A stretch of 64,000 nt of DNA from CALBPI01 sp039027435 (lineage in GTDB: Bacteria; Pseudomonadota; Gammaproteobacteria; Steroidobacterales; Woeseiaceae). Both the position numbers and the translations under genes were made by a program. Below, piece by piece: positions 34,810 through 44,754 of this stretch. Position 1 is the stretch's first letter. Each line of letters opens with the position of its first letter. Location: assembly GCA_039027435.1 (NCBI GenBank), contig JBCCKF010000004.1, forward strand, positions 186,001 through 250,000, written 5' to 3'. Below the pieces are notes generated by a model. The model was not told the DNA's origin. It made no database searches and worked only from the letters and a program-made list of their open reading frames with translations.

Positions 34810-36357
34810 ATGTCGATTCGACCACCGGTTTACATGGTAGCCGCGGAGAACGGCGCGTTGCCGGGCGGCAAAGCAGGCGGTGTCGGAGACGTGCTGCGCG
34901 ACTTGCCACCAGCAATTGCAGAGACCGGCCGACCCGTCACCATATTGATGCCCTCCTACAATCGGCTGCACACATCCGACGGCATGGAGTGGTGCGGCGC
35001 ATTCCCCGTTCGGTTCGGACAGGAAAGCCTGAATATCGAGTGGTACGGCAAGCAGACCGCAGCCGATGTCGACACCGTCGTCTTGCATAACCCCCGTTTC
35101 GACCCGCAGAACACCGGCCAGATCTATTGTGATGATGGGCGGGATAATCCGTTCGCAAGTGATGCTACAAAATTCGCACTACTTTCGCTGGCGGCGGGCG
35201 AATGGCTGGTGCGCCACGCGGACGATCAGGCTGTATTGCACCTTCATGACTGGCACGCCGGTCTGCTCGCATTGCTGCGCGAACGTCTACCGGCATTTGA
35301 GCGACTGAAGCATTTGCGTTGCGTGCTGACCCTGCACAACCTCGCACTGCAAGGCCTGAGACCTCGACGCGGACATCCATCGAGTTTCGAACGCTGGTTC
35401 CCGGAGCTCGACCCGGATGATGCGCTGCTATCGGACCCACGCTATCACGATGTTGCGAACCCACTCGCGGCCGCGATTCGGAGCGTTGATCACGTCAACA
35501 CGGTGAGCCCAACGAATGCACGCGAAATACTGCAACCGACCGATCTCGCACGTGGCTTTCACGGTGGTGAGGGGCTTGAAGTACTTCTGCAACATGCCGC
35601 GGCCGAGGGCCGGCTTCACGGCATTCTCAACGGATGCGACTATACCGCTACCCCTCTGCACCGCCCCACGTTTCCTGAACTCGGAGAGACTGTCGCCACA
35701 ACGCTGGCTGAATGGAGCGACCGACAACCGCACAATAAGTCTTTATTCAGCCTCGCTTCGAGAAGTCTGGAGCGGGCTAACAACAGACAGCCGTCGATCG
35801 TTCTAACGGCGGTCAGTCGGCTGACCGATCAAAAGGCCGGACTTCTGCTTGCGAGGACTCAAGGGATCACTCTGCTGCAACAGCTACTGCGATCGCTCCC
35901 CAATGATGCGGTCATGCTGCTTCTCGGCAGCGGCGACCCAGGTATCGAAACAGCGCTGGCGCAACATGCGGCCACAGACTCGCGACTCATTTTCCTGCGA
36001 GGGTTTTCTGAACCACTCGCCAATGCCGTGTTCGCCGCTGGCGACTTGTTTCTGATGCCAAGCACATTCGAGCCATGCGGCATCAGTCAAATGTATGCCA
36101 TGCGCGCAGGCCAACCCTGCCTCGTGCATGCCGTTGGCGGTCTCAACGACACCGTCAAAGACAATATCAACGGGTTTTCATTCTCCGGCCCCAATACCGA
36201 AGCACAGGTCGCCAACTGCATGGCCAGCATGATTCATGCACAGCAAGTGTTTTTCGATCAACCTGAGCGATGGCAAGAGATGGTTAGCGATGCACGTGCA
36301 GCACGCTTCCTCTGGTCTGACGCAGCCGAGCAATACGAGACGAAAATGTATGTCTGA
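34810..36357 (+). CDS. glgA: Glycogen synthase (ADP-glucose type)
   Basis: 515-residue GT5 enzyme that elongates alpha-1,4-glucan with ADP-glucose. The ADP-glucose loop GGKAGGVGDVLRDLP (residues 18-32) follows the short start YMVAAEN; HLHDWHAGLLA, LNGCDYTATPL in the linker, and PSTFEPCGISQMYAMRAG in the C-terminal domain are conserved. It is somewhat longer than the E. coli protein (477). Its stop overlaps the glgB start by 8 bases, so the two are translationally coupled. Confidence 0.95.
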   Translation: MSIRPPVYMVAAENGALPGGKAGGVGDVLRDLPPAIAETGRPVTILMPSYNRLHTSDGMEWCGAFPVRFGQESLNIEWYGKQTAADVDTVVLHNPRFDPQNTGQIYCDDGRDNPFASDATKFALLSLAAGEWLVRHADDQAVLHLHDWHAGLLALLRERLPAFERLKHLRCVLTLHNLALQGLRPRRGHPSSFERWFPELDPDDALLSDPRYHDVANPLAAAIRSVDHVNTVSPTNAREILQPTDLARGFHGGEGLEVLLQHAAAEGRLHGILNGCDYTATPLHRPTFPELGETVATTLAEWSDRQPHNKSLFSLASRSLERANNRQPSIVLTAVSRLTDQKAGLLLARTQGITLLQQLLRSLPNDAVMLLLGSGDPGIETALAQHAATDSRLIFLRGFSEPLANAVFAAGDLFLMPSTFEPCGISQMYAMRAGQPCLVHAVGGLNDTVKDNINGFSFSGPNTEAQVANCMASMIHAQQVFFDQPERWQEMVSDARAARFLWSDAAEQYETKMYV

Positions 36358-38506
36358 GCGCGAGGCACTGAATCAGCTAGCACAGGGTCGTCATCCGGAT
36401 CCTTTTTCGATTCTCGGTATACATGAGGTTGGCGGCATTCGCTGCGCGACCTGCCTCGCACCGGGCGCCGCTCGCGTTGCGATTGTGGATAATCAGGGCC
36501 GACAAATTCGTCGAGCCCGGCGCATTCACGATGCAGGCATTTATCGCGTCGAACTCTCATCGCAGGACCCCTATCGATGGCGAGTGCATTGGGTGGACGG
36601 CGCAACCAGTGACTTGCAGGACCCCTACGGTTTCCGCCCCTCTCTGGGTGAGATCGATCTTCATCTGCTCGGTGAAGGTCGCCATGAGCGCATTTATGAG
36701 GTGCTCGGTGCACACACGATGCAGCACGACGGCACACTCGGGACACGCTTTTGCGTCTGGGCACCCAATGCATCGCGCGTCAGTGTAATCGGAGACTGGA
36801 ATCAGTGGGACGGTCGACGTTACCCGATGCGTCGTCATCATGGGATCGGTATTTGGGAGTTGTTCATTCCCGATATTGGCGATGGCGCACGCTACAAATT
36901 CGAACTGTTGGACGCGACTGGCAATCTCCTTCCGCTAAAGACCGATCCGTTCGGCAATGCCTTTGAAGCGCCGCCGTACAATGCCGCGATCGTTTCAACG
37001 AGCGCATACGAATGGCGAGATCGCGAGTGGATGCATACGAGAAAGCCACAAGCCTTGCACACACCGCAATCGATCTATGAGGTACACCTTGGCTCTTGGC
37101 GACGCGGTGAACAAAACCAATGGCTCGACTATCGAGCGCTAGCCGAAACACTGGTGCCCTATGTGTCCGATATGGGGTTCACTCACATAGAACTGTTACC
37201 CATTACGGAACATCCGTTTGACGGCTCCTGGGGATACCAACCTATAGGGATGTTTGCACCCACCTACCGTTTCGGTAGTCCTGACGATTTCCGTTATTTC
37301 GTAGACACCTGCCATCAGGCAGGCATTGGAGTCATCGTCGACTGGGTGCCTGCGCACTTTCCGCGCGACGAACACGGGCTCGCCCAATTCGATGGCACCG
37401 CGCTCTACGAACACGCCGATCCTCGCAAAGGCGCGCATGCCGACTGGGGCACACTGATCTTCAATTTCGGCCGCAACGAGGTTGTGAATTACTTGATTGG
37501 TAGCGCGTTGTACTGGATCAATGAGTTTCATATCGATGGGCTTAGGGTGGATGCGGTGGCCTCCATGCTCTATCTCGATTACTCGCGCGAAGATGGCGAG
37601 TGGATCCCGAACGAACACGGCGGCAACGAAAACCTGGAAGCTGTAGCGTTCATCAAACGGTTGAACGAAGCCGTTCACGCAGCGGGGGCAGCGTCCTATG
37701 CCGAGGAATCGACCGCATGGCCAGGCGTGTCTCGCCCAACCTACGACGGTGGCCTCGGCTTCACGTTCAAATGGAATATGGGCTGGATGAACGACAGCCT
37801 GCGATATATCGCCGAGGACCCCGTTCACCGGCGCTACCACCACGACAAGCTGACCTTCGGTCTCGTCTACGCATTCAATGAGAACTTTGTGCTGCCGCTC
37901 TCACATGATGAGGTGGTGCATGGAAAGCGATCGATTTTGGGAAGAATGCCTGGTGACGACTGGCAGCGATTCGCAAATCTGCGCACCTACCTCGGGTTCA
38001 TGTTTACCCACCCCGGGAAGAAGCTGATGTTCATGGGCACGGAGTTCGCACAGTCTGACGAGTGGAATCACGATCAATCCATCGATTGGCACCTGCTTGA
38101 ATACGCGCCACATCGGGGTATTCAGGAGCTGGTACGCGACCTGAATCAACTGATCCGTGCGCAACCCGCGCTCCACGATCAGGACTTCGACGAGGCTGGC
38201 TTCACCTGGCTGGACTGGGAGGATTCCGAACACAGCGTCTTCGCATGGCTCCGGCGTACCGCCGACGGGCAACATGTGATCTGCATTTGCAATATGACGC
38301 CGGTAGTGCGCGAAGGCTATCGCGTTGGCGCACCAGACTGGGGCGTGTATACGGAGATTTTGAACACTGACAACGAGCGCTATGGCGGCAGCAATGTCGT
38401 CAACAGCTCGAATCTGCAAACACAGCCAACGGCGTGGCACCAGCAAGCACAGTCACTCGTAGTAACGCTACCGCCACTCGCAACACTCGTTCTCAAACTC
38501 GCTTGA
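36350..38506 (+). CDS. glgB: 1,4-alpha-glucan branching enzyme
   Basis: 718-residue GH13 branching enzyme with the long N-terminal CBM48 region. Catalytic residues: the nucleophile Asp is in GLRVDAVASMLYLDYSR, the acid Glu in YAEESTAWPGVSRP, and the third Asp in LPLSHDEVVHGKRSILG. It introduces alpha-1,6 branches. The ATG at 36350 lies inside the end of glgA (8-base overlap); upstream in-frame ATGs would extend far into glgA and lack homology to the family. Confidence 0.96.
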   Translation: MSEREALNQLAQGRHPDPFSILGIHEVGGIRCATCLAPGAARVAIVDNQGRQIRRARRIHDAGIYRVELSSQDPYRWRVHWVDGATSDLQDPYGFRPSLGEIDLHLLGEGRHERIYEVLGAHTMQHDGTLGTRFCVWAPNASRVSVIGDWNQWDGRRYPMRRHHGIGIWELFIPDIGDGARYKFELLDATGNLLPLKTDPFGNAFEAPPYNAAIVSTSAYEWRDREWMHTRKPQALHTPQSIYEVHLGSWRRGEQNQWLDYRALAETLVPYVSDMGFTHIELLPITEHPFDGSWGYQPIGMFAPTYRFGSPDDFRYFVDTCHQAGIGVIVDWVPAHFPRDEHGLAQFDGTALYEHADPRKGAHADWGTLIFNFGRNEVVNYLIGSALYWINEFHIDGLRVDAVASMLYLDYSREDGEWIPNEHGGNENLEAVAFIKRLNEAVHAAGAASYAEESTAWPGVSRPTYDGGLGFTFKWNMGWMNDSLRYIAEDPVHRRYHHDKLTFGLVYAFNENFVLPLSHDEVVHGKRSILGRMPGDDWQRFANLRTYLGFMFTHPGKKLMFMGTEFAQSDEWNHDQSIDWHLLEYAPHRGIQELVRDLNQLIRAQPALHDQDFDEAGFTWLDWEDSEHSVFAWLRRTADGQHVICICNMTPVVREGYRVGAPDWGVYTEILNTDNERYGGSNVVNSSNLQTQPTAWHQQAQSLVVTLPPLATLVLKLA

Positions 38507-38528
38507 GTTGGCTGGCAGGAGATACCTG

Positions 38529-41021
38529 ATGAGCACCAATACTGAATCGACCCTTCCAAGCAGGATTCTTGCCGAACCATTGAGCAACGATGAGACTGCG
38601 CTACTGCGAGACTTCAGTCACTACTTCGCTCGCACCTTCGGACGCAATGACCTGGACGATAACGATGCGTTCGCATACCGGGCTCTGGTCTACACAATCC
38701 GAGACCGTATCATGCGCAATTGGCGCCTGACGCGTGAGCAACAACTCCAGTCGGACTCGCGCAAGACTTGCTATCTGTCTCTCGAATATCTGATGGGACG
38801 ACTGCTCAATAACGCTTTGGCGAGCACCGATTTGTCCGGTGCTGCAGCAAGCGCCATGTCGAAACTGGGCGTCGATCTCGAGGTGTTACTGGACCAGGAA
38901 CACGACGCTGGCCTCGGCAACGGTGGTCTGGGCAGACTTGCCGCTTGCTTTCTTGACAGTTGCGCCACGCTAGCCTTACCGGTGACAGGGTATGGCATCC
39001 GCTACCGCTACGGCATGTTCCACCAACAATTGAGGGACGGTCGTCAGGTTGAGGAGCCCGACCAGTGGTTGGCGGACGGATTCCCATGGGAGATTCGTCG
39101 CCGCGAACAGTCGCAGATTGTTCAGTTCGGTGGTCGAACGGAAAGTTACCGCGACGCTAACGGCAACATGGCATTCCGCTGGGTCGATTCGCAGGACGTA
39201 TTGGCGGTGCCCCACGACGTTCCGATACCTGGCTATCGAAACGACGTGGTAAACACACTGCGGCTCTGGTCTGCGGTCGCGACAGACGAATTCGACCTTG
39301 ATGAGTTTAATGCAGGTAGCTACGCAGACGCAGTGGCACGAAAAAACGCCGCTGAAAATATCACGATGGTGCTCTACCCGAATGCCACGACCGAAAACGG
39401 TCAGGTGTTGCGGTTGCGTCAACAGTATTTCCTGGCGAGCGCCAGCCTGAAGGACACGATACGCGACTGGCAGAGTCGACACGGCAATGACTTCAGCGAG
39501 TTCGCCAACAAGCACTGCTTTCAGCTAAACGACACGCACCCTGCGGTCGCGGTCGCCGAGTTGATGCGACTGCTTATGGACGAGCATGGTTTTGGCTGGC
39601 ATGCCGCGTGGGAGGTCACGACATCCACGATGGCCTACACGAACCACACACTACTGCCTGAAGCGCTGGAACTTTGGCCAGTGGCCATGTTCCGCGAACT
39701 CTTGCCGCGGCTTATCGAAATCATCTACGAAATCAATGCGCGATTCCTGCGAGAGGTTGCGCGACGTTGGCCGGGTGATGTCGATCGTTTGCGACGCATG
39801 TCACTGGTTGCCGAGGACGGCGAGCCGATGTTGCGCATGGCGTATCTCGCGATTGTCGGCAGCTATTCCGTCAACGGGGTTGCGGCTCTGCATTCCGAGT
39901 TGCTGAAAGATGGCCTGTTCAGGGACTTCTATGAGCTGTGGCCCGAGAAGTTCAACAACAAGACCAATGGGGTAACACAACGTCGCTGGCTCGCAGCCTG
40001 CAACCCAACACTCAGCAAACTGATCGATTCCCAAATTGGTGAGGCATGGATCACAGACCTGCCGCAGCTGGAAAATCTTGCGGCCTGTGCAGACGATGCC
40101 GCTTTTCGAAAAACGTGGCGCGCAGCGAAGCAGCACAACAAGTCGTTGCTCTGCAGCATGATCGAACAACGCACCGGCATCACGATCTCACATGAGATGC
40201 TGTTTGATGTTCAGGTGAAGCGAATCCATGAGTACAAGCGCCAACTATTGAATGTCCTGCATGCAATCCATCGCTACGCACGGATCTGCGCTGAGGACAC
40301 CCAAGGCATGCAACCGCGCGCGATCATCTTCGGTGGGAAAGCGGCACCGGGATATGTGATGGCGAAAGAGATTATCAAGCTGATCTCTAACGTAGCGAAT
40401 GTCATCAACTCCGACCCGAGAACAGAAGGTCTGTTGCGCGTGGTTTTCTACCCTGACTACAACGTCTCAGCCATGGAGCGGATATGTCCTGCCGCGGATT
40501 TGTCAGAGCAAATATCGACAGCTGGGAAAGAGGCTTCAGGCACGGGCAACATGAAGTTCATGATGAACGGCGCGCTGACCATCGGAACACTCGACGGCGC
40601 GAATGTCGAGATTCGCGAAGCGGTAGGCGAGGACGCTTTCTTCCTCTTTGGATTGACAGTCGATGAGATTCCGACGGCGCGTGCAGACTACAATCCGAGC
40701 GCGATCATTGCTTCCGATCCAGCGCTCAGTGTGGTGATGCACCTATTGGAAACCGGTCATTTCAACCAATACGAACCTGGCGTATTCGATCATGTGCTTG
40801 GTGCCCTTCGCGATCCGAATGACCCATGGATGACGGTTGCTGATTTTCGCAGCTTCATTGACGCGCAAGAGCGTGTGGATCAGACCTACGCGGACAAGGA
40901 GCAATGGACAAGACTCAGCATCCGGAACACGGCCGCCTCGGGACGATTCTCGACCGACCGAACGATGCGGGACTATAACGACGACATCTGGCGACTAGAG
41001 CCAATCACCGTCGACCCATGA
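38529..41021 (+). CDS. glgP: Glycogen phosphorylase
   Basis: 830-residue GT35 phosphorylase releasing glucose 1-phosphate from glycogen. Conserved parts are SLEYLMGRLLNNAL, GLGNGGLGRLAACFLDS and the PLP-binding KEASGTGNMKFMMNGALTIG region near residue 660. The ATG at 38529 has AGGAG 8 bases upstream and lies 22 bases after glgB. The gene ends in an ATGA overlap with glgX. Together the operon holds both synthesis (GlgC, A, B) and breakdown (GlgP, GlgX, MalQ). Confidence 0.97.
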   Translation: MSTNTESTLPSRILAEPLSNDETALLRDFSHYFARTFGRNDLDDNDAFAYRALVYTIRDRIMRNWRLTREQQLQSDSRKTCYLSLEYLMGRLLNNALASTDLSGAAASAMSKLGVDLEVLLDQEHDAGLGNGGLGRLAACFLDSCATLALPVTGYGIRYRYGMFHQQLRDGRQVEEPDQWLADGFPWEIRRREQSQIVQFGGRTESYRDANGNMAFRWVDSQDVLAVPHDVPIPGYRNDVVNTLRLWSAVATDEFDLDEFNAGSYADAVARKNAAENITMVLYPNATTENGQVLRLRQQYFLASASLKDTIRDWQSRHGNDFSEFANKHCFQLNDTHPAVAVAELMRLLMDEHGFGWHAAWEVTTSTMAYTNHTLLPEALELWPVAMFRELLPRLIEIIYEINARFLREVARRWPGDVDRLRRMSLVAEDGEPMLRMAYLAIVGSYSVNGVAALHSELLKDGLFRDFYELWPEKFNNKTNGVTQRRWLAACNPTLSKLIDSQIGEAWITDLPQLENLAACADDAAFRKTWRAAKQHNKSLLCSMIEQRTGITISHEMLFDVQVKRIHEYKRQLLNVLHAIHRYARICAEDTQGMQPRAIIFGGKAAPGYVMAKEIIKLISNVANVINSDPRTEGLLRVVFYPDYNVSAMERICPAADLSEQISTAGKEASGTGNMKFMMNGALTIGTLDGANVEIREAVGEDAFFLFGLTVDEIPTARADYNPSAIIASDPALSVVMHLLETGHFNQYEPGVFDHVLGALRDPNDPWMTVADFRSFIDAQERVDQTYADKEQWTRLSIRNTAASGRFSTDRTMRDYNDDIWRLEPITVDP

Positions 41022-43072
41022 TCAGCTCCGGAGACCCGACGCTCTTGGGCGCAACCGTTGTCGACGGTGGCGTTAACTTTGCGCTCTACTCGAGTACAGC
41101 GGAACGTGTCCAGCTTTGCCTGTTCGATGAGCATGACGATGAGCGTCGTCTCGATATGCAGGGACCGCACAATGATGTCTGGCACGGATTCGTGCCGAAT
41201 GTTTCAGTCGGCGCACGCTATGGCTACCGTGTTAGCGGTCCATGGGATCCATCACGAGGGTTGCGCCACAACCCAAACAAGCTACTCATCGACCCCTATG
41301 CACGCGAGCTCTCAGGAGAGCTGATCTGGGACGATGCCGTTTTCGGCCACTCGCTTGAAGATACCTACATTCCCAGCACGTCGGACAGCGCTGCGTTTGT
41401 ACCGCGAGGCGTCGTAGCACCGACGATGTCGCTGACGACAAAAAGGCCATTAACCTCATGGTCTGACACGATCATCTATGAGGCGTCGGTGCGCGCATTG
41501 ACCGCTCGAGATCATCGGCTGGCAGAGGATGTTCGTGGCCGGTTTCTTGGCGCCGCGAGCGACGAGATATTAGGCCATCTCAAATCGCTAGGCATCACTG
41601 CACTCGAACTTCTGCCGGTGCACGCCTATGCCGACGAGCACTTTCTCGTGCAACGCGGACTCAGAAACGCCTGGGGCTATAACACCCTCGCCTTCTTCGC
41701 GCCGATGCCACGCTTTGCACGCAGCGCCGCCTGCGCCGAGTTCGCACACCTGGTCGAGCGACTCCACGATGCCAATATCGAGGTCGTTCTCGATGTGGTT
41801 TATAACCACACTGCCGAAGGCGACCTCCGAGGCCCGACCTTATCGTGGCGGGGTATCGACAACCTCGCCTATTACCGGGTCTTGCCTGAAAACCCGGATC
41901 ACTACGTGAACGATACCGGCACCGGAAACACCATCAATGCTGATCATCCGGCAGCGCGTCAGATGATCCTCGATAGTCTTCGCTACTGGGCAGGCACTTA
42001 TGGCGTGGATGGTTTCCGGTTTGATCTGGCACCCATCCTCGGTAGACACTTTTCCGGATTCAACACGAACCATCCACTGCTCGAGCAGATCACAAACGAC
42101 TCGGTTTTGAGACACTGCAAGTTGATCGCAGAGCCATGGGACATAGGTCCGGGTGGTTATCAACTCGGGGCGTTTCCAAAAGGCTGGGGAGAGTGGAACG
42201 ACCGCTACCGGGACACGGTTCGCCAATTCTGGCGCGATGATGAACACCAAACACCGGCAATGGCGCGACGGCTGCACGGCTCGGCAGACATTTTCGAACG
42301 CGCGCTGCGAACACCCGCAGCGAGCGTCAACTATGTGACCGCGCATGACGGATTCACGCTGAGAGACCTTGCCAGCTACCAAAGAACGCACAATGAGGCC
42401 AACGGCGAGAATAATCTCGATGGGCATCGAGAAAACCACTCAGTGAATTTCGGTATCGAGGGCGCTACCGACGACGTAGAGATTCTCGCTCATCGGCGCA
42501 AACACCGTCTGAACCTGCTGGCTTCGCTACTGGTCTCACAGGGCACGCCAATGATCCTGGGCGGTGACGAACTAGGTCGCACCAAAGACGGTAACAACAA
42601 CGCGTATGCGCAGGACAATGAAACCACCTGGTTCGACTGGCACGACATTGACCAGGGATTTCTCTCGCGCGTGCGTGATCTGATCGCGCTGCGTAAACGC
42701 ATACCCTTGCTGCGCCAGGAAGCCTATCGTCATGGCCGTTCGACAAACGAAGCAGGTTTGAAGAACATCCAATGGCATGCGCCCAATGGAGACCAATTAG
42801 ACGGACTGGACTGGCATCATGCACGCGCCGTAACGATGCTGCTCGTCGCTACGGAAAACGATGCACCACCTTCCCCTGAACAAGCAGCGGTCGCCGTCAG
42901 CTTCAATCCGACCGATACACCTGTCGAGTTCACGCTGCCGCAGGTCGCAAGCAGCGGCGCCTGGGTCGTCAGTGGCTATACCGATATCGAGCCGCCCGCG
43001 CTTAGAAAATCGGTCGTCGCACAAGCCGCGCGTAGCACCAGCATTCTTGTATGGGTGCGCGGCTCGAGCTGA
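41018..43072 (+). CDS. glgX: Glycogen debranching enzyme
   Basis: 684-residue GH13 isoamylase-type enzyme. An N-terminal CBM48-like domain (GDPTLLGATVVDGGVNFALYSS) is followed by a TIM barrel with VLDVVYNHTAEG, DGFRFDLAPILGR (nucleophile), LIAEPWDIGPGGYQLGAFP (acid) and NYVTAHDGFTLRDL. It removes the short branches left by GlgP. Start codon overlaps the glgP stop (ATGA). Last gene of the operon; it converges on the aldehyde dehydrogenase gene with an 18-base gap and no evident terminator. Confidence 0.96.
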   Translation: MISSGDPTLLGATVVDGGVNFALYSSTAERVQLCLFDEHDDERRLDMQGPHNDVWHGFVPNVSVGARYGYRVSGPWDPSRGLRHNPNKLLIDPYARELSGELIWDDAVFGHSLEDTYIPSTSDSAAFVPRGVVAPTMSLTTKRPLTSWSDTIIYEASVRALTARDHRLAEDVRGRFLGAASDEILGHLKSLGITALELLPVHAYADEHFLVQRGLRNAWGYNTLAFFAPMPRFARSAACAEFAHLVERLHDANIEVVLDVVYNHTAEGDLRGPTLSWRGIDNLAYYRVLPENPDHYVNDTGTGNTINADHPAARQMILDSLRYWAGTYGVDGFRFDLAPILGRHFSGFNTNHPLLEQITNDSVLRHCKLIAEPWDIGPGGYQLGAFPKGWGEWNDRYRDTVRQFWRDDEHQTPAMARRLHGSADIFERALRTPAASVNYVTAHDGFTLRDLASYQRTHNEANGENNLDGHRENHSVNFGIEGATDDVEILAHRRKHRLNLLASLLVSQGTPMILGGDELGRTKDGNNNAYAQDNETTWFDWHDIDQGFLSRVRDLIALRKRIPLLRQEAYRHGRSTNEAGLKNIQWHAPNGDQLDGLDWHHARAVTMLLVATENDAPPSPEQAAVAVSFNPTDTPVEFTLPQVASSGAWVVSGYTDIEPPALRKSVVAQAARSTSILVWVRGSS

Positions 43073-43090
43073 TCGCCCGTATTTCAGAAG

Positions 43091-44521
43091 CTAGGCGATT
43101 TTCGGCACAAAGACCGACTTGGTTTCGAGAAACTCCTCGAAACCCAGCATCCCCCATTCGCGACCGTTACCTGATTGCTTATAGCCGCCGAATGGCGCCA
43201 TGATCGAGCCTCCATGCCCGTTGATGTGGATACTGCCCGCGCGAATCTTCGATGCGATACCCACCGCTCGCTCCGGGCTGGCCGATTGGACGTAGCCTGC
43301 CAGGCCGTAGGGCGTGTCATTGGCGATCGCAATCGCGTCTTCCTCATCTGCATAACCAATGATGCATAGCACCGGCCCAAAAATTTCTTCACGCGCAATC
43401 GTCATATCGTTGGTGACATTGGAGAAGACAGTCGGTCGGACAAAATAACCAGACGCAATGCCGTCCGGGCGACCTACCCCCCCGGCGACCAGCGTGGCGC
43501 CTTCATCGATTCCTTGCTGAATCAACGCCTGAATCTTGTCGAACTGCGCCTCACTGACGACCGGCCCCATCCGCGTGGACTCATCGCGCGGGTTACCCAC
43601 AACCGTCGATGCTGCAACAGTCGCGGCAATCTCTGCCGCCTTCTCCATGTGCGCGGCGGGCACGAGCATCCGGGTCGGCGCGTTACAAGACTGTCCGCTG
43701 TTGTTGAACACCTGCTTTGCACCGGACGCCACGGCGGCCTCCAGATCGACATCATCCAGGAGGATATTCGGCGACTTGCCGCCGAGCTCTTGCGAGACTC
43801 GTTTCACCGATTCAGCGGCAGCCTGCGCGACCAGCACACCTGCACGCGTGGAGCCGGTAAAGCTCATCATCGCAATGTCCGGGTGTGACGAAAGGCGTGC
43901 GCCCACATCCGGGCCGGACCCATTCACAAGGTTGAACACGCCGGGTGGGACCTCCGCCTCGTGCAATACATCGGCCAGCACCATCGCATCAATGGGGGCA
44001 ATCTCACTCGGCTTTAACACCATGGTGCAACCTGCTGCCAGTGCCGGCGCAACCTTGCAAGCGATCTGGTTCTGCGGCCAGTTCCACGGTGTGATCAAGC
44101 CACACACCCCGATCGCCTCCCGGCTCAACAGATAGTCGCCCTCGTGCGTTTGCCATTCGAACGATTCAAGGATTTTTCGAATCGCCTTGAAGTGTGCCAG
44201 ACCACTGCCCGCTTGCGCCCTTGTCGCGAACTTCAGTGGCGCGCCCATCTCATCGCTGATCGCTTCCCCGAGTTCCGACAGCTTGGTCTGATAGATCTCA
44301 ATGATGCGGTCAATCAGATCGAGTCTGGTCTCCACCGTGCTGTTGGACCAGCTATCAAACGCAGCCGTTGCCGCCGCGACCGCGCGATCGACATCCGCGT
44401 CAGAGCCATTGGTGATTCGCGCATAAGCGACCTCCGTCGCCGGGTTGATGACCTCCAGAACATCTTGCGAGTCCGGAGCGACCCATCGCCCGTTTATGTA
44501 GAAGTTCAGGTAGTCACGCAT
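43091..44521 (-). CDS. NAD(P)-dependent aldehyde dehydrogenase
   Basis: 476-residue ALDH-superfamily protein. The cofactor-binding region TPWNWPQNQIACKVAPALAAG, catalytic Glu in SQELGGKSPNILLDD (about 247), catalytic Cys in NNSGQSCNAPTRM (about 280) and EEIFGPVLCIIGY are complete. It oxidises an aldehyde to the acid; the closest-looking groups act on aliphatic or aromatic aldehydes, and the substrate is not certain. It diverges from a TetR regulator across an AT-rich gap with a 24-bp palindrome, so regulation by that repressor is likely. Confidence 0.92.
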   Translation of the reverse strand: MRDYLNFYINGRWVAPDSQDVLEVINPATEVAYARITNGSDADVDRAVAAATAAFDSWSNSTVETRLDLIDRIIEIYQTKLSELGEAISDEMGAPLKFATRAQAGSGLAHFKAIRKILESFEWQTHEGDYLLSREAIGVCGLITPWNWPQNQIACKVAPALAAGCTMVLKPSEIAPIDAMVLADVLHEAEVPPGVFNLVNGSGPDVGARLSSHPDIAMMSFTGSTRAGVLVAQAAAESVKRVSQELGGKSPNILLDDVDLEAAVASGAKQVFNNSGQSCNAPTRMLVPAAHMEKAAEIAATVAASTVVGNPRDESTRMGPVVSEAQFDKIQALIQQGIDEGATLVAGGVGRPDGIASGYFVRPTVFSNVTNDMTIAREEIFGPVLCIIGYADEEDAIAIANDTPYGLAGYVQSASPERAVGIASKIRAGSIHINGHGGSIMAPFGGYKQSGNGREWGMLGFEEFLETKSVFVPKIA

Positions 44522-44614
44522 CTTTAGTTTTCCGTTGTGGCTGATTCCGCTGGAGATGAATGGTATCGCGGGTGCCGAATCGCTGCAGCCAAACCACTTT
44601 AGCCTGAGATTATG

Positions 44615-44638
44615 TCAATTATTCAATTGATTGATTGA
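44615..44638. promoter_or_regulatory. 24-bp palindromic operator candidate in AT-rich ALDH/TetR gap
   Basis: Half sites TCAATTATTCAA (44615-44626) and TTGATTGATTGA (44627-44638) are complementary at 10 of 12 positions. It lies in a markedly AT-rich stretch (about 44605-44745) unlike the surrounding GC-rich DNA, 94 bp from the ALDH start and 117 bp from the tetR start. Size and position suit a TetR-family dimer. The rest of the gap (44639-44754) is poly-T-rich with no further recognisable element. Confidence 0.55.
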
Positions 44639-44754
44639 AATTTCTTTCTAATTACTTGTTGTTTTAATTGTTTTTTTCAAAAACTTCGGATTTTTCCTTG
44701 CTATTTTTCAATAGATTTATAGAATTCGCAGCCATCCAATTTTGAGTGATACCC

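Noticed and set aside
36236..36349. Upstream in-frame ATGs for glgB inside glgA
   Set aside because: They would add 38 residues with no family match; the ATG at 36350 gives the normal GlgB start and the usual short overlap with glgA.
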